Shown here piece after piece: positions 50,914 to 60,953 of a stretch of DNA of 64,000 bases (positions within the stretch are counted from its first letter, which is position 1; every line of letters starts with the position of its first letter). The notes under the pieces are model-generated. The model had not been told where the DNA came from and did no database searches. It saw nothing but the letters and a program-made list of their open reading frames with translations. Position numbers and translations under genes: made by a program. The stretch spans positions 277,248 to 341,247 of the forward strand of contig NZ_VLLE01000004.1 in assembly GCF_007830055.1 (NCBI RefSeq), given 5' to 3'. This DNA comes from Lacibacter cauensis. GTDB taxonomy: Bacteria > Bacteroidota > Bacteroidia > Chitinophagales > Chitinophagaceae.

Positions 50914-52257
50914 TTACCGGAGAACCATGTTTCTGTCTGCATCAAGACGAAGCATAATGAAGATAAGAATGGTGAATGTTACCAGCGACGAGCCACCATA
51001 ACTCAGTAAAGGTAGTGTAATACCAATTACAGGCATCAGGCCAATTGTCATGCTGATGTTAATCATGATGTGAAACAGGAGGATGCAGGCCACGCTGTAG
51101 GCATATACACGTGAGAAGGTACTTCGCTGCCGTTCGGCTATGCTGATGATGCGGTACAACAGGAAGAAGTATAAACCAAGCAGCAACGCACTGCCCCAAA
51201 AGCCAAAACTTTCGGCAATGGCAGTGAAGATAAAGTCGGTATGCTGTTCAGGTACAAAATCGCCTTGTGTTGTTACACCTTTCAAAAATCCTTTACCGGC
51301 AAAACCGCCCGAACCAATGGCGATTTTCGATTGCTTTACGTTGTAGGTGTAATCTTTTTTCTTACCACTGGCTTGTTCCTTTTCGAACAATGCAATCCGT
51401 TCGGGACTTTTAGGAACATAGCTTTTGCCAAACATGTTCAATACACGTTCGGCCTGGTAAGGTTTCAGCACTTTATCAAACACCACATTATCTACAAACC
51501 ATTTAAACCCGATCACCGCAAAATAAACCAGCAGCAGTGCCGCCAGTAAAACGAAGTTGCGTTTTATCTGTCGCCAGAAATAGTAGATCACGATCAACAC
51601 GATAAAGGCTAATGCACCTGCATACACATAAAACGACAAAACAATTGAGGAGATGAACAACACTACAAATGAAAACCCTACAATGAGATAAATGGCAGGT
51701 AAGCCCTCTCTGTACATCACCAGAAAGAAAGAGAAATACACCAATGCCAACCCGGTTTCTTTTTGTGCAATGGAAAGCACTGCAGGGCCCAGCGTTAGTG
51801 CAAATGCAATTAAATGCGATCGCAAGGTTTTAAACTCTGTTTCGGGCCTGCTTAAATATTTTGCAAGCGCCAATGCGGTGAACACTTTACACAACTCAGC
51901 TGGTTGCAGGTTAAACCCGCCACCTAATGCAATCCACGATTTAGAACCACTGATGTCTTTACCAATCACAAACGTAAGCAGCATCAACAGTATACCACCC
52001 ATGTACAGCAGGTTGGCAATAGCTGTAAAAAATTTGCTGTCGGTCAACAATACAAACACCGCAACAAGCGAACTGATGCCGATGAACAACACTTGCTTCG
52101 AATAGTTTTTCTTCAGCTCCAGCAGCGATTGCACAAACGAATCGCCCATGCGGAACTCAACGGAGAAAATAGCAATAAACCCTACCATCACCAATGCATA
52201 GTACAGCAGTACGGTTACTGTATCAACACCTTTTCCTATGGTTGCCTGTTTTTCCAT
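50914..52257 (-). CDS. rodA: Rod-shape peptidoglycan glycosyltransferase RodA
   Basis: A 447-residue SEDS protein with about ten helices that polymerises glycan strands with PBP2. Marks are ALGGGFNLQPAELCKVFTALALAKYLS, a long periplasmic loop, GKGFLKGVTTQGDFVPEQHTDFIFTAIAESFG and the C-terminal GLMPVIGITLPLLSYGGSS. Its start codon overlaps the mrdA stop by one base (TAATG), coupling the two partners. Confidence 0.96.
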   Translation of the reverse strand: MEKQATIGKGVDTVTVLLYYALVMVGFIAIFSVEFRMGDSFVQSLLELKKNYSKQVLFIGISSLVAVFVLLTDSKFFTAIANLLYMGGILLMLLTFVIGKDISGSKSWIALGGGFNLQPAELCKVFTALALAKYLSRPETEFKTLRSHLIAFALTLGPAVLSIAQKETGLALVYFSFFLVMYREGLPAIYLIVGFSFVVLFISSIVLSFYVYAGALAFIVLIVIYYFWRQIKRNFVLLAALLLVYFAVIGFKWFVDNVVFDKVLKPYQAERVLNMFGKSYVPKSPERIALFEKEQASGKKKDYTYNVKQSKIAIGSGGFAGKGFLKGVTTQGDFVPEQHTDFIFTAIAESFGFWGSALLLGLYFFLLYRIISIAERQRSTFSRVYAYSVACILLFHIMINISMTIGLMPVIGITLPLLSYGGSSLVTFTILIFIMLRLDADRNMVLR

Positions 52258-54347
52258 TAAGCTGTTCGTTGCTGTGGTTGTGTGTATGTATAGAAGTTAA
52301 ACCTGTCTGCCGGCAAAATTGCAAACCAGTTGACCCGTTGCGGCAGTTCTCTTTTCGGTTGTTGTGGAGGCAATGTAGTTGCCGAACGCACAAAGCCAAT
52401 GGCTGTAGAGTCGAGCCGTATGCGTTTGCGCTGTACCGAATCTTTCGCCTGCCTGATGGAATCACGGCGATGCATCTCGTACCTGATCCTTGCCGGAGTG
52501 ATAACCACATTGCTGATACGATCAATCTCGGCTTTACGTCTGTCGCCTGCAATAGAATCGTTCAGGAATTTTTCCATCAGCAATGATGCAATCGGCGCAG
52601 CCCATGTTGAACCAAAACCTGCATTTTCCACCACTACACAAATGGCGATCTTAGGATCGTCTTTCGGTGCAAAGGCTACAAAGAAAGAGTGGTTCTGCTG
52701 TTTCTTTCCTTTGAAATAATTTTCTACTGTTCCTGTTTTTGCACAAACCGCATATCCGTCAATAGCAGCATTACGTGCAGTACCATTGGTTACCACCATT
52801 TCCATACCATCAATTACCGCCTGGTAATAATCGTTGGGAATATGCAAAGGCGCTATCTTCTGCCGGTATTTATTGAGGATGGTATCTTCTTTGGTTTCAC
52901 CTTCAATATCTTTTACAAAGTGCGGCGTGTAATACCAGCCACGGTTGGCAATTAAGCACATGGCATTGGCCATTTGCATAGGTGTGGCCTGTATTTCGCC
53001 CTGGCCAATACCCAGCGAAGCAATGGTACAGCTGCTCCAGCCACCTTTGCGGAATACCTTATTGTAGCGGGATGTATCGGGAATATAACCGGAGTATTCG
53101 CCCGGCAAATCAATACCCAGCCGGTGACCCAAACCAAAACCCGACATGTATTCTTTCCATTTCATTAACCCGCCTTCGATATTACCGTACTTTTTATTAT
53201 CGAGTGCCATGCGCAATACATGTGCGTAGTACGAGTTACAAGAGTTGGCGATCGATAAACTTAAATTGGCTGCGTGTCCTGCATTGCTGTGTGTACATGC
53301 CGGTCGGCCACAAGGACCATAACGGCCAAAACAGGGATAACCAAACGAAGGTGTAATCAATCCTTCATCCAATGCCACCAATGCACCCAATGGTTTAAAG
53401 GTTGAACCGGGAGGATACACCCCCTGCATGCCACGGTTGAGTAAAGGCGATGCCGGATCAACAAACAAGCGGCTGAAATTCTTTCTTGATTCGGAGCCTG
53501 TTAATTCGTTTGGATCGTAAGTAGGGCCTGAAGTCATGGCGATGATACCGCCAGTCTTAGGTTCAATTGCCACTACGCTGCCCACTTTACCATGCATTAA
53601 TTTTTCGGCCAGTTGCTGTACTTCAATGTCAATGTAGGTATTGAGATGGCGGCCTGCAACAGAAGGCGTATCAAAATCACCATTTTCATACGGACCAATC
53701 GGACGGTTGAAATTATCACGCAGGATGTACTGTATACCCCGCTGTCCCATCAATACTTTCTCATAATAGCTTTCCAACCCACTTCTTCCGGCAAAATCGC
53801 CCATCTGGTAAAAGAAGTTCGAACGTTTCAACATGCCCGAATCCACTTCGCCCACATAACCTAACAAATGCGCTGCTGCTTTAAACGGATAACTACGGAT
53901 GGGACGTTCCTGTAAAAAGAAAGCGGGTTGAAAGCGGAAAAGGTTTTCGTTTATTTTAGCGTACTTGGCTGGCGAAAGCAATGCTTCAAATACCGAAGGA
54001 CGGTTTCGTGAATTTTTGATGATGGCTGTTAATACACGCTGTTTAAATTCAGCGGTATCAATTTCAAGAATGCGGCAGAGCGCAAATGTATCAACTCCTT
54101 TAACCTGCGATGGTGTCACCATCAGATCGTACATGGTAACATTATCCAGAATGGCTTTGCCTTTACGGTCGAAAATAATACCACGGCTGGGGTACACAAT
54201 TTTACGGAGAATGGCCTGGTCGTTGGCCAGCTTGGCATACTTCGAAGTAAACAACTGCAGCGTCATTAACCGCACAAGAATAATTGCAAATACAATTGCA
54301 ATGATGAGTCGGATGGTGATTTGTCTTGACTGATTAAATTCGGCCAT
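52257..54347 (-). CDS. mrdA: Penicillin-binding protein 2 (transpeptidase)
   Basis: A 696-residue class-B PBP with an N-terminal membrane anchor (11-32). The active Ser315 lies in STFK, the SxN motif is Ser369-Cys-Asn371, and KTG is at 537-539. After the catalytic domain there is a 110-residue charged tail with many Arg that is longer than usual. It cross-links the wall laid down by RodA during elongation. It follows mreD by 32 bp. Confidence 0.96.
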   Translation of the reverse strand: MAEFNQSRQITIRLIIAIVFAIILVRLMTLQLFTSKYAKLANDQAILRKIVYPSRGIIFDRKGKAILDNVTMYDLMVTPSQVKGVDTFALCRILEIDTAEFKQRVLTAIIKNSRNRPSVFEALLSPAKYAKINENLFRFQPAFFLQERPIRSYPFKAAAHLLGYVGEVDSGMLKRSNFFYQMGDFAGRSGLESYYEKVLMGQRGIQYILRDNFNRPIGPYENGDFDTPSVAGRHLNTYIDIEVQQLAEKLMHGKVGSVVAIEPKTGGIIAMTSGPTYDPNELTGSESRKNFSRLFVDPASPLLNRGMQGVYPPGSTFKPLGALVALDEGLITPSFGYPCFGRYGPCGRPACTHSNAGHAANLSLSIANSCNSYYAHVLRMALDNKKYGNIEGGLMKWKEYMSGFGLGHRLGIDLPGEYSGYIPDTSRYNKVFRKGGWSSCTIASLGIGQGEIQATPMQMANAMCLIANRGWYYTPHFVKDIEGETKEDTILNKYRQKIAPLHIPNDYYQAVIDGMEMVVTNGTARNAAIDGYAVCAKTGTVENYFKGKKQQNHSFFVAFAPKDDPKIAICVVVENAGFGSTWAAPIASLLMEKFLNDSIAGDRRKAEIDRISNVVITPARIRYEMHRRDSIRQAKDSVQRKRIRLDSTAIGFVRSATTLPPQQPKRELPQRVNWFAILPADRFNFYTYTQPQQRTA

Positions 54348-54379
54348 GGCCTGTACTGAGGTTTTTCAAAGATGAATGA

Positions 54380-54910
54380 TCAGGTATTGGTTAAAAATTT
54401 CTGTTTGCGGATAAAGATAATTTCAATCACAATGATTAATAACAGACTCACAATAGTTGAGCCCAGTATCTTCAGCAATACATACAACATATTGCCCCAT
54501 TGAAACGATTGAATAAGAAACAACCATGTATGGTGAAAGAGTGTAAGCACAGCTGCATAGGTTGCATACTGCGAAAACCCGAGACTACTTACAGATGGTT
54601 CACGGTAATTAAATTCCACGCCTTGCTGTGGCATTAACAGGTTAATGAGGAACGGACGGATATAACCGATGAGCACACAGGCAGCAGCATGCAAGCCCGG
54701 TGTTTTAGTAAAGAAATCAACACAAAGTCCTGTAATGAACGACAACAGCAGTAATCCGCTGCGGCTGATGCTGAATGGCAGCCAGAGAATGAACAGAAAA
54801 TAAATATAGGGCGTGATGTACTGGTGCAGCGGCGGCACTTTGTTGAGCACAAATACCTGCAACAGCACAAACAAAATCAAACGGATGATATTGCGTAAAA
54901 GATTACTCAT
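54380..54910 (-). CDS. mreD: Rod shape-determining protein MreD
   Basis: A 176-residue inner-membrane protein with five to six helices, poorly conserved as is usual. Its place between mreC and mrdA and its length identify it. Its ATG overlaps the mreC stop by 4 bp. It is part of the elongasome with MreB, MreC, PBP2 and RodA. Confidence 0.88.
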   Translation of the reverse strand: MSNLLRNIIRLILFVLLQVFVLNKVPPLHQYITPYIYFLFILWLPFSISRSGLLLLSFITGLCVDFFTKTPGLHAAACVLIGYIRPFLINLLMPQQGVEFNYREPSVSSLGFSQYATYAAVLTLFHHTWLFLIQSFQWGNMLYVLLKILGSTIVSLLLIIVIEIIFIRKQKFLTNT

Positions 54911-55755
54911 TTTTTCTGTTTGCTTCGTTTTTCAAGTTCCAGTTGTTCTGCCCGCTGCAGGTTGGCAACTACAAATACATTTTGCAAACGGCTGAAATCG
55001 TTCGATGGCTCAACCTGTAAGAGATAATTATTGGTACTCTGCTCAAGAATAATTTTTTGTATCCGGCCAATCATGATGCCTGCAGGAAAATCGGAATACC
55101 GGCTGGTTAACACCGTATCGCCCACTTTCAGTTTAACACTCTTTGGAATATCCCGCAACTGCACTCTCCTTGGGTTGGAACCATCCCATTCAATACGTCC
55201 GCTTTCGCCTGTTTTCTTTAAGCTTGCACTGATGCGGCTCTGCTTGTTGAGCATGCTCATTACTGTAGCAAAGTTTTCACTCACATCCATTACCACACCT
55301 GCTACACCATTGGGCGATATAACCACCATACCCGGTTCCACACCCTGCTTACTGCCCCTGTGAATGGTAAAATAGTTATTGGGTTGGATAACCGAATTGT
55401 TCACCACTTCAGCATCCATGTACAAATATTTGCGGATGGTGCCTGTGGTATCAACCGGTATCGAATCGGCCACAACCCGTTGTGTTGTATCCGGACTTTG
55501 AAAATTTTCGCTGAGCTTGTTTTGTAAGTCGTTTAACCTGCGACGGAGATCTTCGTTTTCCTTTTTCAGGTGAAAGTACCCATCCACTTTACTGTACTGA
55601 ACTTCCATAGCGCCGGTTATTTCACCAGCCGTATCCATATAGGCTGCCTGGTGAAATTTGTTGTACCGGAACAGCAATGTAAAGCTCGCTGCCTGTAAAA
55701 GCAGAAAAAACAGTAAAACGGAAAAGCGCCTGATAAAAGCAAAAAGATTCCGCAC
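54907..55755 (-). CDS. mreC: Rod shape-determining protein MreC
   Basis: A 282-residue periplasmic scaffold. One N-terminal membrane helix, a coiled coil (about 70-95: KKENEDLRRRLNDLQNKL) and a double beta-barrel with GVEPGMVVISPNGVAGVVMDVSENFATV and SRYSDFPAGIMIGRIQKI. It binds PBP2 and activates the RodA-PBP2 pair. It follows mreB after 44 bp. Confidence 0.95.
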   Translation of the reverse strand: MRNLFAFIRRFSVLLFFLLLQAASFTLLFRYNKFHQAAYMDTAGEITGAMEVQYSKVDGYFHLKKENEDLRRRLNDLQNKLSENFQSPDTTQRVVADSIPVDTTGTIRKYLYMDAEVVNNSVIQPNNYFTIHRGSKQGVEPGMVVISPNGVAGVVMDVSENFATVMSMLNKQSRISASLKKTGESGRIEWDGSNPRRVQLRDIPKSVKLKVGDTVLTSRYSDFPAGIMIGRIQKIILEQSTNNYLLQVEPSNDFSRLQNVFVVANLQRAEQLELEKRSKQKK

Positions 55756-55799
55756 AAAAAGGTGGATTTAATTCGTTCCGATGTTGGTAAACGCACTCA

Positions 55800-56828
55800 T
55801 CAGTTGCGCATGACAAACGGATAGCGATTGTAATTTTTCAATGCAATACCAGTACCTCTTACCACGCTCTTTAACGGATCGTCGGCAATATGAACGGGTA
55901 ATTTAATTTTTTGGTTGAGTCGCTTATCCAGTCCACGAAGCAATGCACCACCACCGGTGATGTAAATACCTCTGCGGTAAATATCTGCAGCCAACTCGGG
56001 AGGAGTCATTTCCAGCGCTTTCAGAATCGCTTCTTCAATTTTGAAGATGCTCTTATCGAGTGCTTCGGCTATTTCCTGGTAGCTCACCATAATTTGCTTG
56101 GGAATACCTGTTACAAGGTCACGGCCATTTACAGGAATATCATCCGGGGGATTATCCAGGTCTTTCATGGCTGCGCCAATCTGGATCTTGATTTGTTCGG
56201 CAGTACGCTCACCAATCAATAAGCTATGATAACGGCGTAAAGCCTCCATAATATCAGCTGTAAATTCATCGCCCGCAATACGGATACTCTGGTCGCACAC
56301 AATACCAGCCAGCGCAATAACGGTAATACCGGTTGTACCACCACCAATATCAACGATCATGTTACCAACGGGTTCTTCCACATCAATACCAATACCCAGT
56401 GCAGCTGCCATTGGTTCGTGCAGGAGATAAACCTCTTGTGCACCAGCCTGTTCGGCACTGTCACGCACGGCTCTTTTTTCTACTTCGGTAATGCTTGATG
56501 GTATACAGATCATCATCCGCCATTTGGGGGCGAACAATGGCTTTTTAGTCAATACCAATTTGATGAGCTCACGGATCATCAACTCAGCGGCGTTAAAGTC
56601 GGCAATTACACCATCCTTTAAGGGGCGCACTGTACGGATGCTTTCATGGGTTTTTTCGTGCATCATCAATGCCTTTTTACCAACTGCCAGCACGTTCTTT
56701 GGATTGTTACGATCCAGCGCCACAATTGAAGGCTCGTTTACCACAATTTCGTCGTTATGTATAATGAGGGTATTAGCAGTACCCAGGTCCATTGCTATTT
56801 CCTGAATAAAAAAGTTGAAAAGGCCCAT
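55800..56828 (-). CDS. mreB: Rod shape-determining actin MreB
   Basis: A 342-residue bacterial actin. Phosphate loop 1 MDLGTANTLI, phosphate loop 2 IVDIGGGTTGITVIAL, and the adenosine motif GIYITGGGALLRGLD. It forms membrane filaments that steer cell-wall synthesis. It is the first gene of the leftward mreB-mreC-mreD-mrdA-rodA operon, with 203 bp of upstream sequence shared with the end of purD, in which no other gene is seen. Confidence 0.96.
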   Translation of the reverse strand: MGLFNFFIQEIAMDLGTANTLIIHNDEIVVNEPSIVALDRNNPKNVLAVGKKALMMHEKTHESIRTVRPLKDGVIADFNAAELMIRELIKLVLTKKPLFAPKWRMMICIPSSITEVEKRAVRDSAEQAGAQEVYLLHEPMAAALGIGIDVEEPVGNMIVDIGGGTTGITVIALAGIVCDQSIRIAGDEFTADIMEALRRYHSLLIGERTAEQIKIQIGAAMKDLDNPPDDIPVNGRDLVTGIPKQIMVSYQEIAEALDKSIFKIEEAILKALEMTPPELAADIYRRGIYITGGGALLRGLDKRLNQKIKLPVHIADDPLKSVVRGTGIALKNYNRYPFVMRN

Positions 56829-57031
56829 ATTATTAAATGGAAATTATTTGTTCCGGTGATTGCAAATTTGAGAGAAAAATTTGGAATAACAACGCTAAAA
56901 CCGTGCCCGTAAGTGTTTTTTCAGAAAAAAAATGAGGCGCCGTTTTTCCCTTTGTTTACGGGCATTTCAGCAACATTGAAATACCCGCAACATGCGAACA
57001 AAAATATCTTCGGCTATCCGTTTCAGTTAGT

Positions 57032-58327
57032 TTACACAAACTCGTAACCGATATCGGAACGGTAGTACATTTTCATGAAACGGATACCTGTAAGTAAACT
57101 CTTAGATTTAGCCACTGCATCACTTACATCTGCACCAAAGCTGGTAACAGCCAATACCCTTCCGCCATTGGAAACCACCTTCTCGTTTTCGGTTTTTGTA
57201 CCTGCATGAAAGATAATAGAATCGGCGTTCGACTGATCGAGCCCTGTTATCTCGTAGCCTTTTACATAATCGCCGGGATAACCGCCGCTTACAGCCACCA
57301 TGGTAACAGCAAAACGAGGATCCTGTTGAATGGTCACCTTGTCCACTTCGCCTTTGGCTGTAGCAGTGAGTAGCTCAACCAGGTCGTTCTGTAAACGGGG
57401 AATCACCACTTCTGTTTCAGGATCGCCCATACGGCAGTTGTATTCAATTACATAGGGCTCATTATCTACTTTAATTAAACCTACAAACACAAATCCTTTG
57501 TACAGCATGCCTTCGCTGTGGAAACCGTTGATGGTAGGCTTTACGATGCGCTCTTCTACCTTTTGCATAAACTCTGCATCGGCAAAAGGTACCGGGCTCA
57601 CAGCACCCATTCCACCTGTATTGAGGCCTGTATCGCCTTCGCCAATACGTTTATAATCCTTTGCTTCGGGCAATATGCAATAGTTTTTACCATCTGTAAG
57701 AACGAAAAGGCTCATTTCAATACCGTTGAGAAACTGTTCGATGACCACCCGCTTGCCTGCATCACCAAATTTGTGCTGGTGGATCATCATATCAAACTCA
57801 GCTACAGCTTCGAGGTGGTTGTTGCAGATGATGACGCCTTTTCCTGCAGCCAACCCATCGGCTTTCAGCACAACGGGTAAGGCATGGTTCATTAAGTATT
57901 CCCGGCCTTCATCAAAATTGGCATCGGTAAATTCTTTGTACGAAGCAGTGGGGATATTGTGGCGTTCCATAAACGCTTTGGCGAAAGACTTACTGCCTTC
58001 AAGCTGGGCAGCATATTTCGATGGGCCGATTACACCCACCCATCCTTCGGCAAACGGATTTTTTGTATGCGTTTCTTCAAAATAATCGTACACTCCTTTT
58101 ACCAATGGATCTTCGGGTCCAACAATAATCATATGTACAGCATGGTCTCTGCAAAACTGTTCCATGGCCTCAAAGTCGCCATCAATACGCATAGGAATGT
58201 TTACACCGCATTCGCTGGTGCCCGCATTACCGGGAGCGATGTACAGTTTTTCGCATAAAGGACTTTGCTTCAATTTCCAGGACAGTGCATGTTCACGACC
58301 GCCCGATCCGAGTAATAAGATGTTCAT
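57032..58327 (-). CDS. purD: Phosphoribosylamine-glycine ligase
   Basis: Second enzyme of purine synthesis: joins glycine to phosphoribosylamine with ATP. The ATP-grasp protein of 431 residues has the N-domain MNILLLGSGGREHALSWKL, the loop VVLKADGLAAGKGVIIC, then GDTGLNTGGMGAVSPVP and VIEYNCRMGDPETEVVIPRL. Normal length. It is divergent from the peptide transporter gene, with a 144-bp region between them. Confidence 0.97.
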   Translation of the reverse strand: MNILLLGSGGREHALSWKLKQSPLCEKLYIAPGNAGTSECGVNIPMRIDGDFEAMEQFCRDHAVHMIIVGPEDPLVKGVYDYFEETHTKNPFAEGWVGVIGPSKYAAQLEGSKSFAKAFMERHNIPTASYKEFTDANFDEGREYLMNHALPVVLKADGLAAGKGVIICNNHLEAVAEFDMMIHQHKFGDAGKRVVIEQFLNGIEMSLFVLTDGKNYCILPEAKDYKRIGEGDTGLNTGGMGAVSPVPFADAEFMQKVEERIVKPTINGFHSEGMLYKGFVFVGLIKVDNEPYVIEYNCRMGDPETEVVIPRLQNDLVELLTATAKGEVDKVTIQQDPRFAVTMVAVSGGYPGDYVKGYEITGLDQSNADSIIFHAGTKTENEKVVSNGGRVLAVTSFGADVSDAVAKSKSLLTGIRFMKMYYRSDIGYEFV

Positions 58328-58471
58328 TGCGTGTTTTCTCCGGCCCGAAATTAAATGTTCGCTAAGGAACTTCCTAAAAGCATTCTGTTTTCGTCGGTAT
58401 TTTCTGCAAAATTGCCGTTTCCATTATTTGCTTATTTTCGGCACTTACTACTATTCATTTAAACCAATTGT

Positions 58472-59986
58472 ATGACTGAAACGACCGCACAAAAAGGCCA
58501 CCCGAAAGGTCTTTGGGTTTTATTCGGAACTGAAATGTGGGAGCGATTTAACTACTACGGTATGCGTGCCGTACTCGTTCTCTTTATGACCAAGGCTTTG
58601 CTTTTCGACAAAGTATTCGCTTCGAACTTATATGGCAGCTATACAAGTCTGGTGTACTTAACGCCGTTGATTGGTGGTTATATTGCCGACAGGTATTGGG
58701 GTAACCAGCGTTCTATTATTGCAGGTGGTTTGGTAATGGCGATTGGTGAATTTATTCTTTTCTTTTGCGGATCTACCTATGCTTCCTCACCCGATCTTTC
58801 TACTTTGCTATTCTTTTCCGGCTTAGGCTTGATGATTGCCGGCAATGGCTTTTTTAAACCCAACATTTCTTCGCTTGTTGGGCAGCTGTATCCTAAAAAC
58901 GACCGACGTATTGACCCCGCCTATACCATTTTCTATATGGGTATTAATGTGGGTGGTGCACTTGGTCCGTTCGTGTGCGGACTTGTTGGCGATACCGGCG
59001 ATCCTGCAGATTTTAAATGGGCCTTTTTGGCTGGCGGCATTGCCATGTTGCTGAGTGTTGTTGTACAGTTGGTTTTCCATAAAAAATACGTTGTTGACCC
59101 GGATAATAAAGTACTCGGCTTAACACCCGAAGGTTCATCTGCTGTATGGATCAAACCCATTGCTATCATCCTTGGTTTGGCTGCGTTTTCGAGTCTTGCT
59201 ATTGGTATGTTATATATTGATGCAAAAGTGGTAAGCTACTTAACCTACCTGCTTGCGGGTGCTGCCATTTTTATTTTTGCAATGGTAATGGGCGACAAAA
59301 CCCTGAATAAATTTGAAAAAGAAAGAGTAATTGTACTGTTTGCAGTAGTGTTCTTTGTAATCTTTTTCTGGAGTGCATTTGAACAAGCCGGCGCATCGCT
59401 TACCTTCTTTGCAGAAGAGCAGACACAAAGAGACTTAGGCTTTTTTGTTGTACCTGCAAGCTGGTTTCAATCTTTAAACTCAGCTTTTGTGGTGTCTTTT
59501 GCACCTGTGTTTGCGTGGCTGTGGTTGAAGCTTGGTAAAAAAGATCCTTCGGCTCCTACAAAAATGGCCATAGGCTTAATGCTCTTGGCAATTGGTTATT
59601 TATGGATTGCCTTTGGTGTTAAAAATGTTGGAACGGGCATTAAAGTAAGCATGATCTGGTTAACAGGTATGTACATGCTGCACACATGGGGCGAACTTTG
59701 TTTATCGCCTATTGGTTTATCGCTTGCCAATAAACTTGCGCCTTTCAAATATGCATCGCTGTTAATGGCTGTGTGGTTTTTAGGTAATGCTTTTGCCAAT
59801 AAACTGGCAGGTGTATTGAGTGCGTTGTATCCAGAGAATGGAAAAACCACACAGTTCTTAGGTTATCAAATGACGAACCTGTACGATTTCTTTATGTTGT
59901 TTGTTGCCATGGCAGGTGTTGCCTCGCTCATCCTTTTCCTGCTTACCAAAAAGCTGCAGAAGATGATGCATACCAACCAGGAATAA
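58472..59986 (+). CDS. POT family proton-coupled peptide transporter
   Basis: A 504-residue major-facilitator protein of 12-14 helices. The POT motif E21-x-x-E24-R25-F26-x-Y28-Y29-G30 in EMWERFNYYG and a second family block GKGFFKPN-like (GNGFFKPNISSLVGQLYP) with FYMGINVGGALGPFVCG identify it. It imports di- and tripeptides with protons. It is a single gene with a strong terminator. Confidence 0.95.
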   Translation: MTETTAQKGHPKGLWVLFGTEMWERFNYYGMRAVLVLFMTKALLFDKVFASNLYGSYTSLVYLTPLIGGYIADRYWGNQRSIIAGGLVMAIGEFILFFCGSTYASSPDLSTLLFFSGLGLMIAGNGFFKPNISSLVGQLYPKNDRRIDPAYTIFYMGINVGGALGPFVCGLVGDTGDPADFKWAFLAGGIAMLLSVVVQLVFHKKYVVDPDNKVLGLTPEGSSAVWIKPIAIILGLAAFSSLAIGMLYIDAKVVSYLTYLLAGAAIFIFAMVMGDKTLNKFEKERVIVLFAVVFFVIFFWSAFEQAGASLTFFAEEQTQRDLGFFVVPASWFQSLNSAFVVSFAPVFAWLWLKLGKKDPSAPTKMAIGLMLLAIGYLWIAFGVKNVGTGIKVSMIWLTGMYMLHTWGELCLSPIGLSLANKLAPFKYASLLMAVWFLGNAFANKLAGVLSALYPENGKTTQFLGYQMTNLYDFFMLFVAMAGVASLILFLLTKKLQKMMHTNQE

Positions 59987-60001
59987 TGGTTGATTTATTA
60001 T

Positions 60002-60043
60002 AAAAGAAGAGGGCGGTCGCATAAGCGACCGCCCTCTTCTTTT
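60002..60043. terminator. Strong bidirectional terminator
   Basis: A perfect 19-bp stem (60002-60020 with 60025-60043; ends AAAAGAAGAGGG and CCCTCTTCTTTT) and a four-base loop ATAA. It lies between the convergent peptide transporter and the PsbP-like gene. Confidence 0.95.
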
Positions 60044-60057
60044 ATACCTAAAGCCGG

Positions 60058-60678
60058 TTACAGTTTAAAGGAGTTGAAAATTTTATTCGCTGTTGTTTCA
60101 AATGCATCCCGCTCGCCCTCTTTGCTGATGTAGGTAAGCACATAGCCTTTGCTGTTGGCAACTATAAACAATTGCTTGATCTGAATATCGTACGTAATAT
60201 CACCATACTTGCCTTTGTAAACAATCTGGTAGGCACGTGATCCGTTACGGTTAAAGAACATGGATGATACTTCTTTGTATCCTTTCATCATCTCCTTCAC
60301 TCCATCCACATTGATCTTTACATATTCCTCAATCGTCATAGTGCTCTTCAACTCTTCAATTTGCAGGTTGAGATTTTGTTTAAACTGGTCGTTGCTGCCT
60401 TCGGATGGTGAAGTGATTTTTACAACAGCTCCTTCTGAGGAATTGTCAAATGTCCAATCAGAAGGATAGCCAATGGAAAAGCGGCCGTTGGGATCACTGT
60501 ATTTTTTCAGCTCACCACTGCTGGTAGTTGTTGTATTGTTGTTTTCGGTTTTGGGTGTTGTGTTATTGGGTTTTGTATTTGAATTGGTATTTAAGTCATT
60601 AACAGGTATACGGGCGGGCTGTGCCCAGGCAGCCAAACCGGTTAACAGGAAAGAAAGGGCTACGACTATTTTTTTCAT
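60058..60678 (-). CDS. Secreted PsbP/DcrB-like protein
   Basis: A 206-residue protein. Signal peptide to AWAQ (about 19), a low-complexity Asn/Thr linker (about 28-56) and a C-terminal domain starting KYSDPNGRFSIGYPSDWTF, which is the opening of PsbP-like folds, and closing YVLTYISKEGERDAFETTANKIFNSFKL. The role is unknown; related proteins are periplasmic and of unclear function. It ends at the shared terminator. Confidence 0.75.
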   Translation of the reverse strand: MKKIVVALSFLLTGLAAWAQPARIPVNDLNTNSNTKPNNTTPKTENNNTTTTSSGELKKYSDPNGRFSIGYPSDWTFDNSSEGAVVKITSPSEGSNDQFKQNLNLQIEELKSTMTIEEYVKINVDGVKEMMKGYKEVSSMFFNRNGSRAYQIVYKGKYGDITYDIQIKQLFIVANSKGYVLTYISKEGERDAFETTANKIFNSFKL

Positions 60679-60953
60679 TGCGCAGAGTTATGGAGCTAAA
60701 AGTACAAACTTGTTTTGCTTTCTCATAAAAAAACGGGTAAGCCCATTCAAAAATACCGTCTCACACGGATGCAGCCCTTTTATCCCAAAGCCACTTTCTC
60801 ATTCAAGAATAAAAATTGTAAGTTTGTTCTCCTTACAGATTAGCATATGAAGTTCTAATTCGTCTTCGCTTACGAAGACAACTCTCCCGACAAGTTTTGC
60901 AGCTGAAATTTTCAGCCACTATTCCTATTTCATCATTTAACCTATTTGTTTCA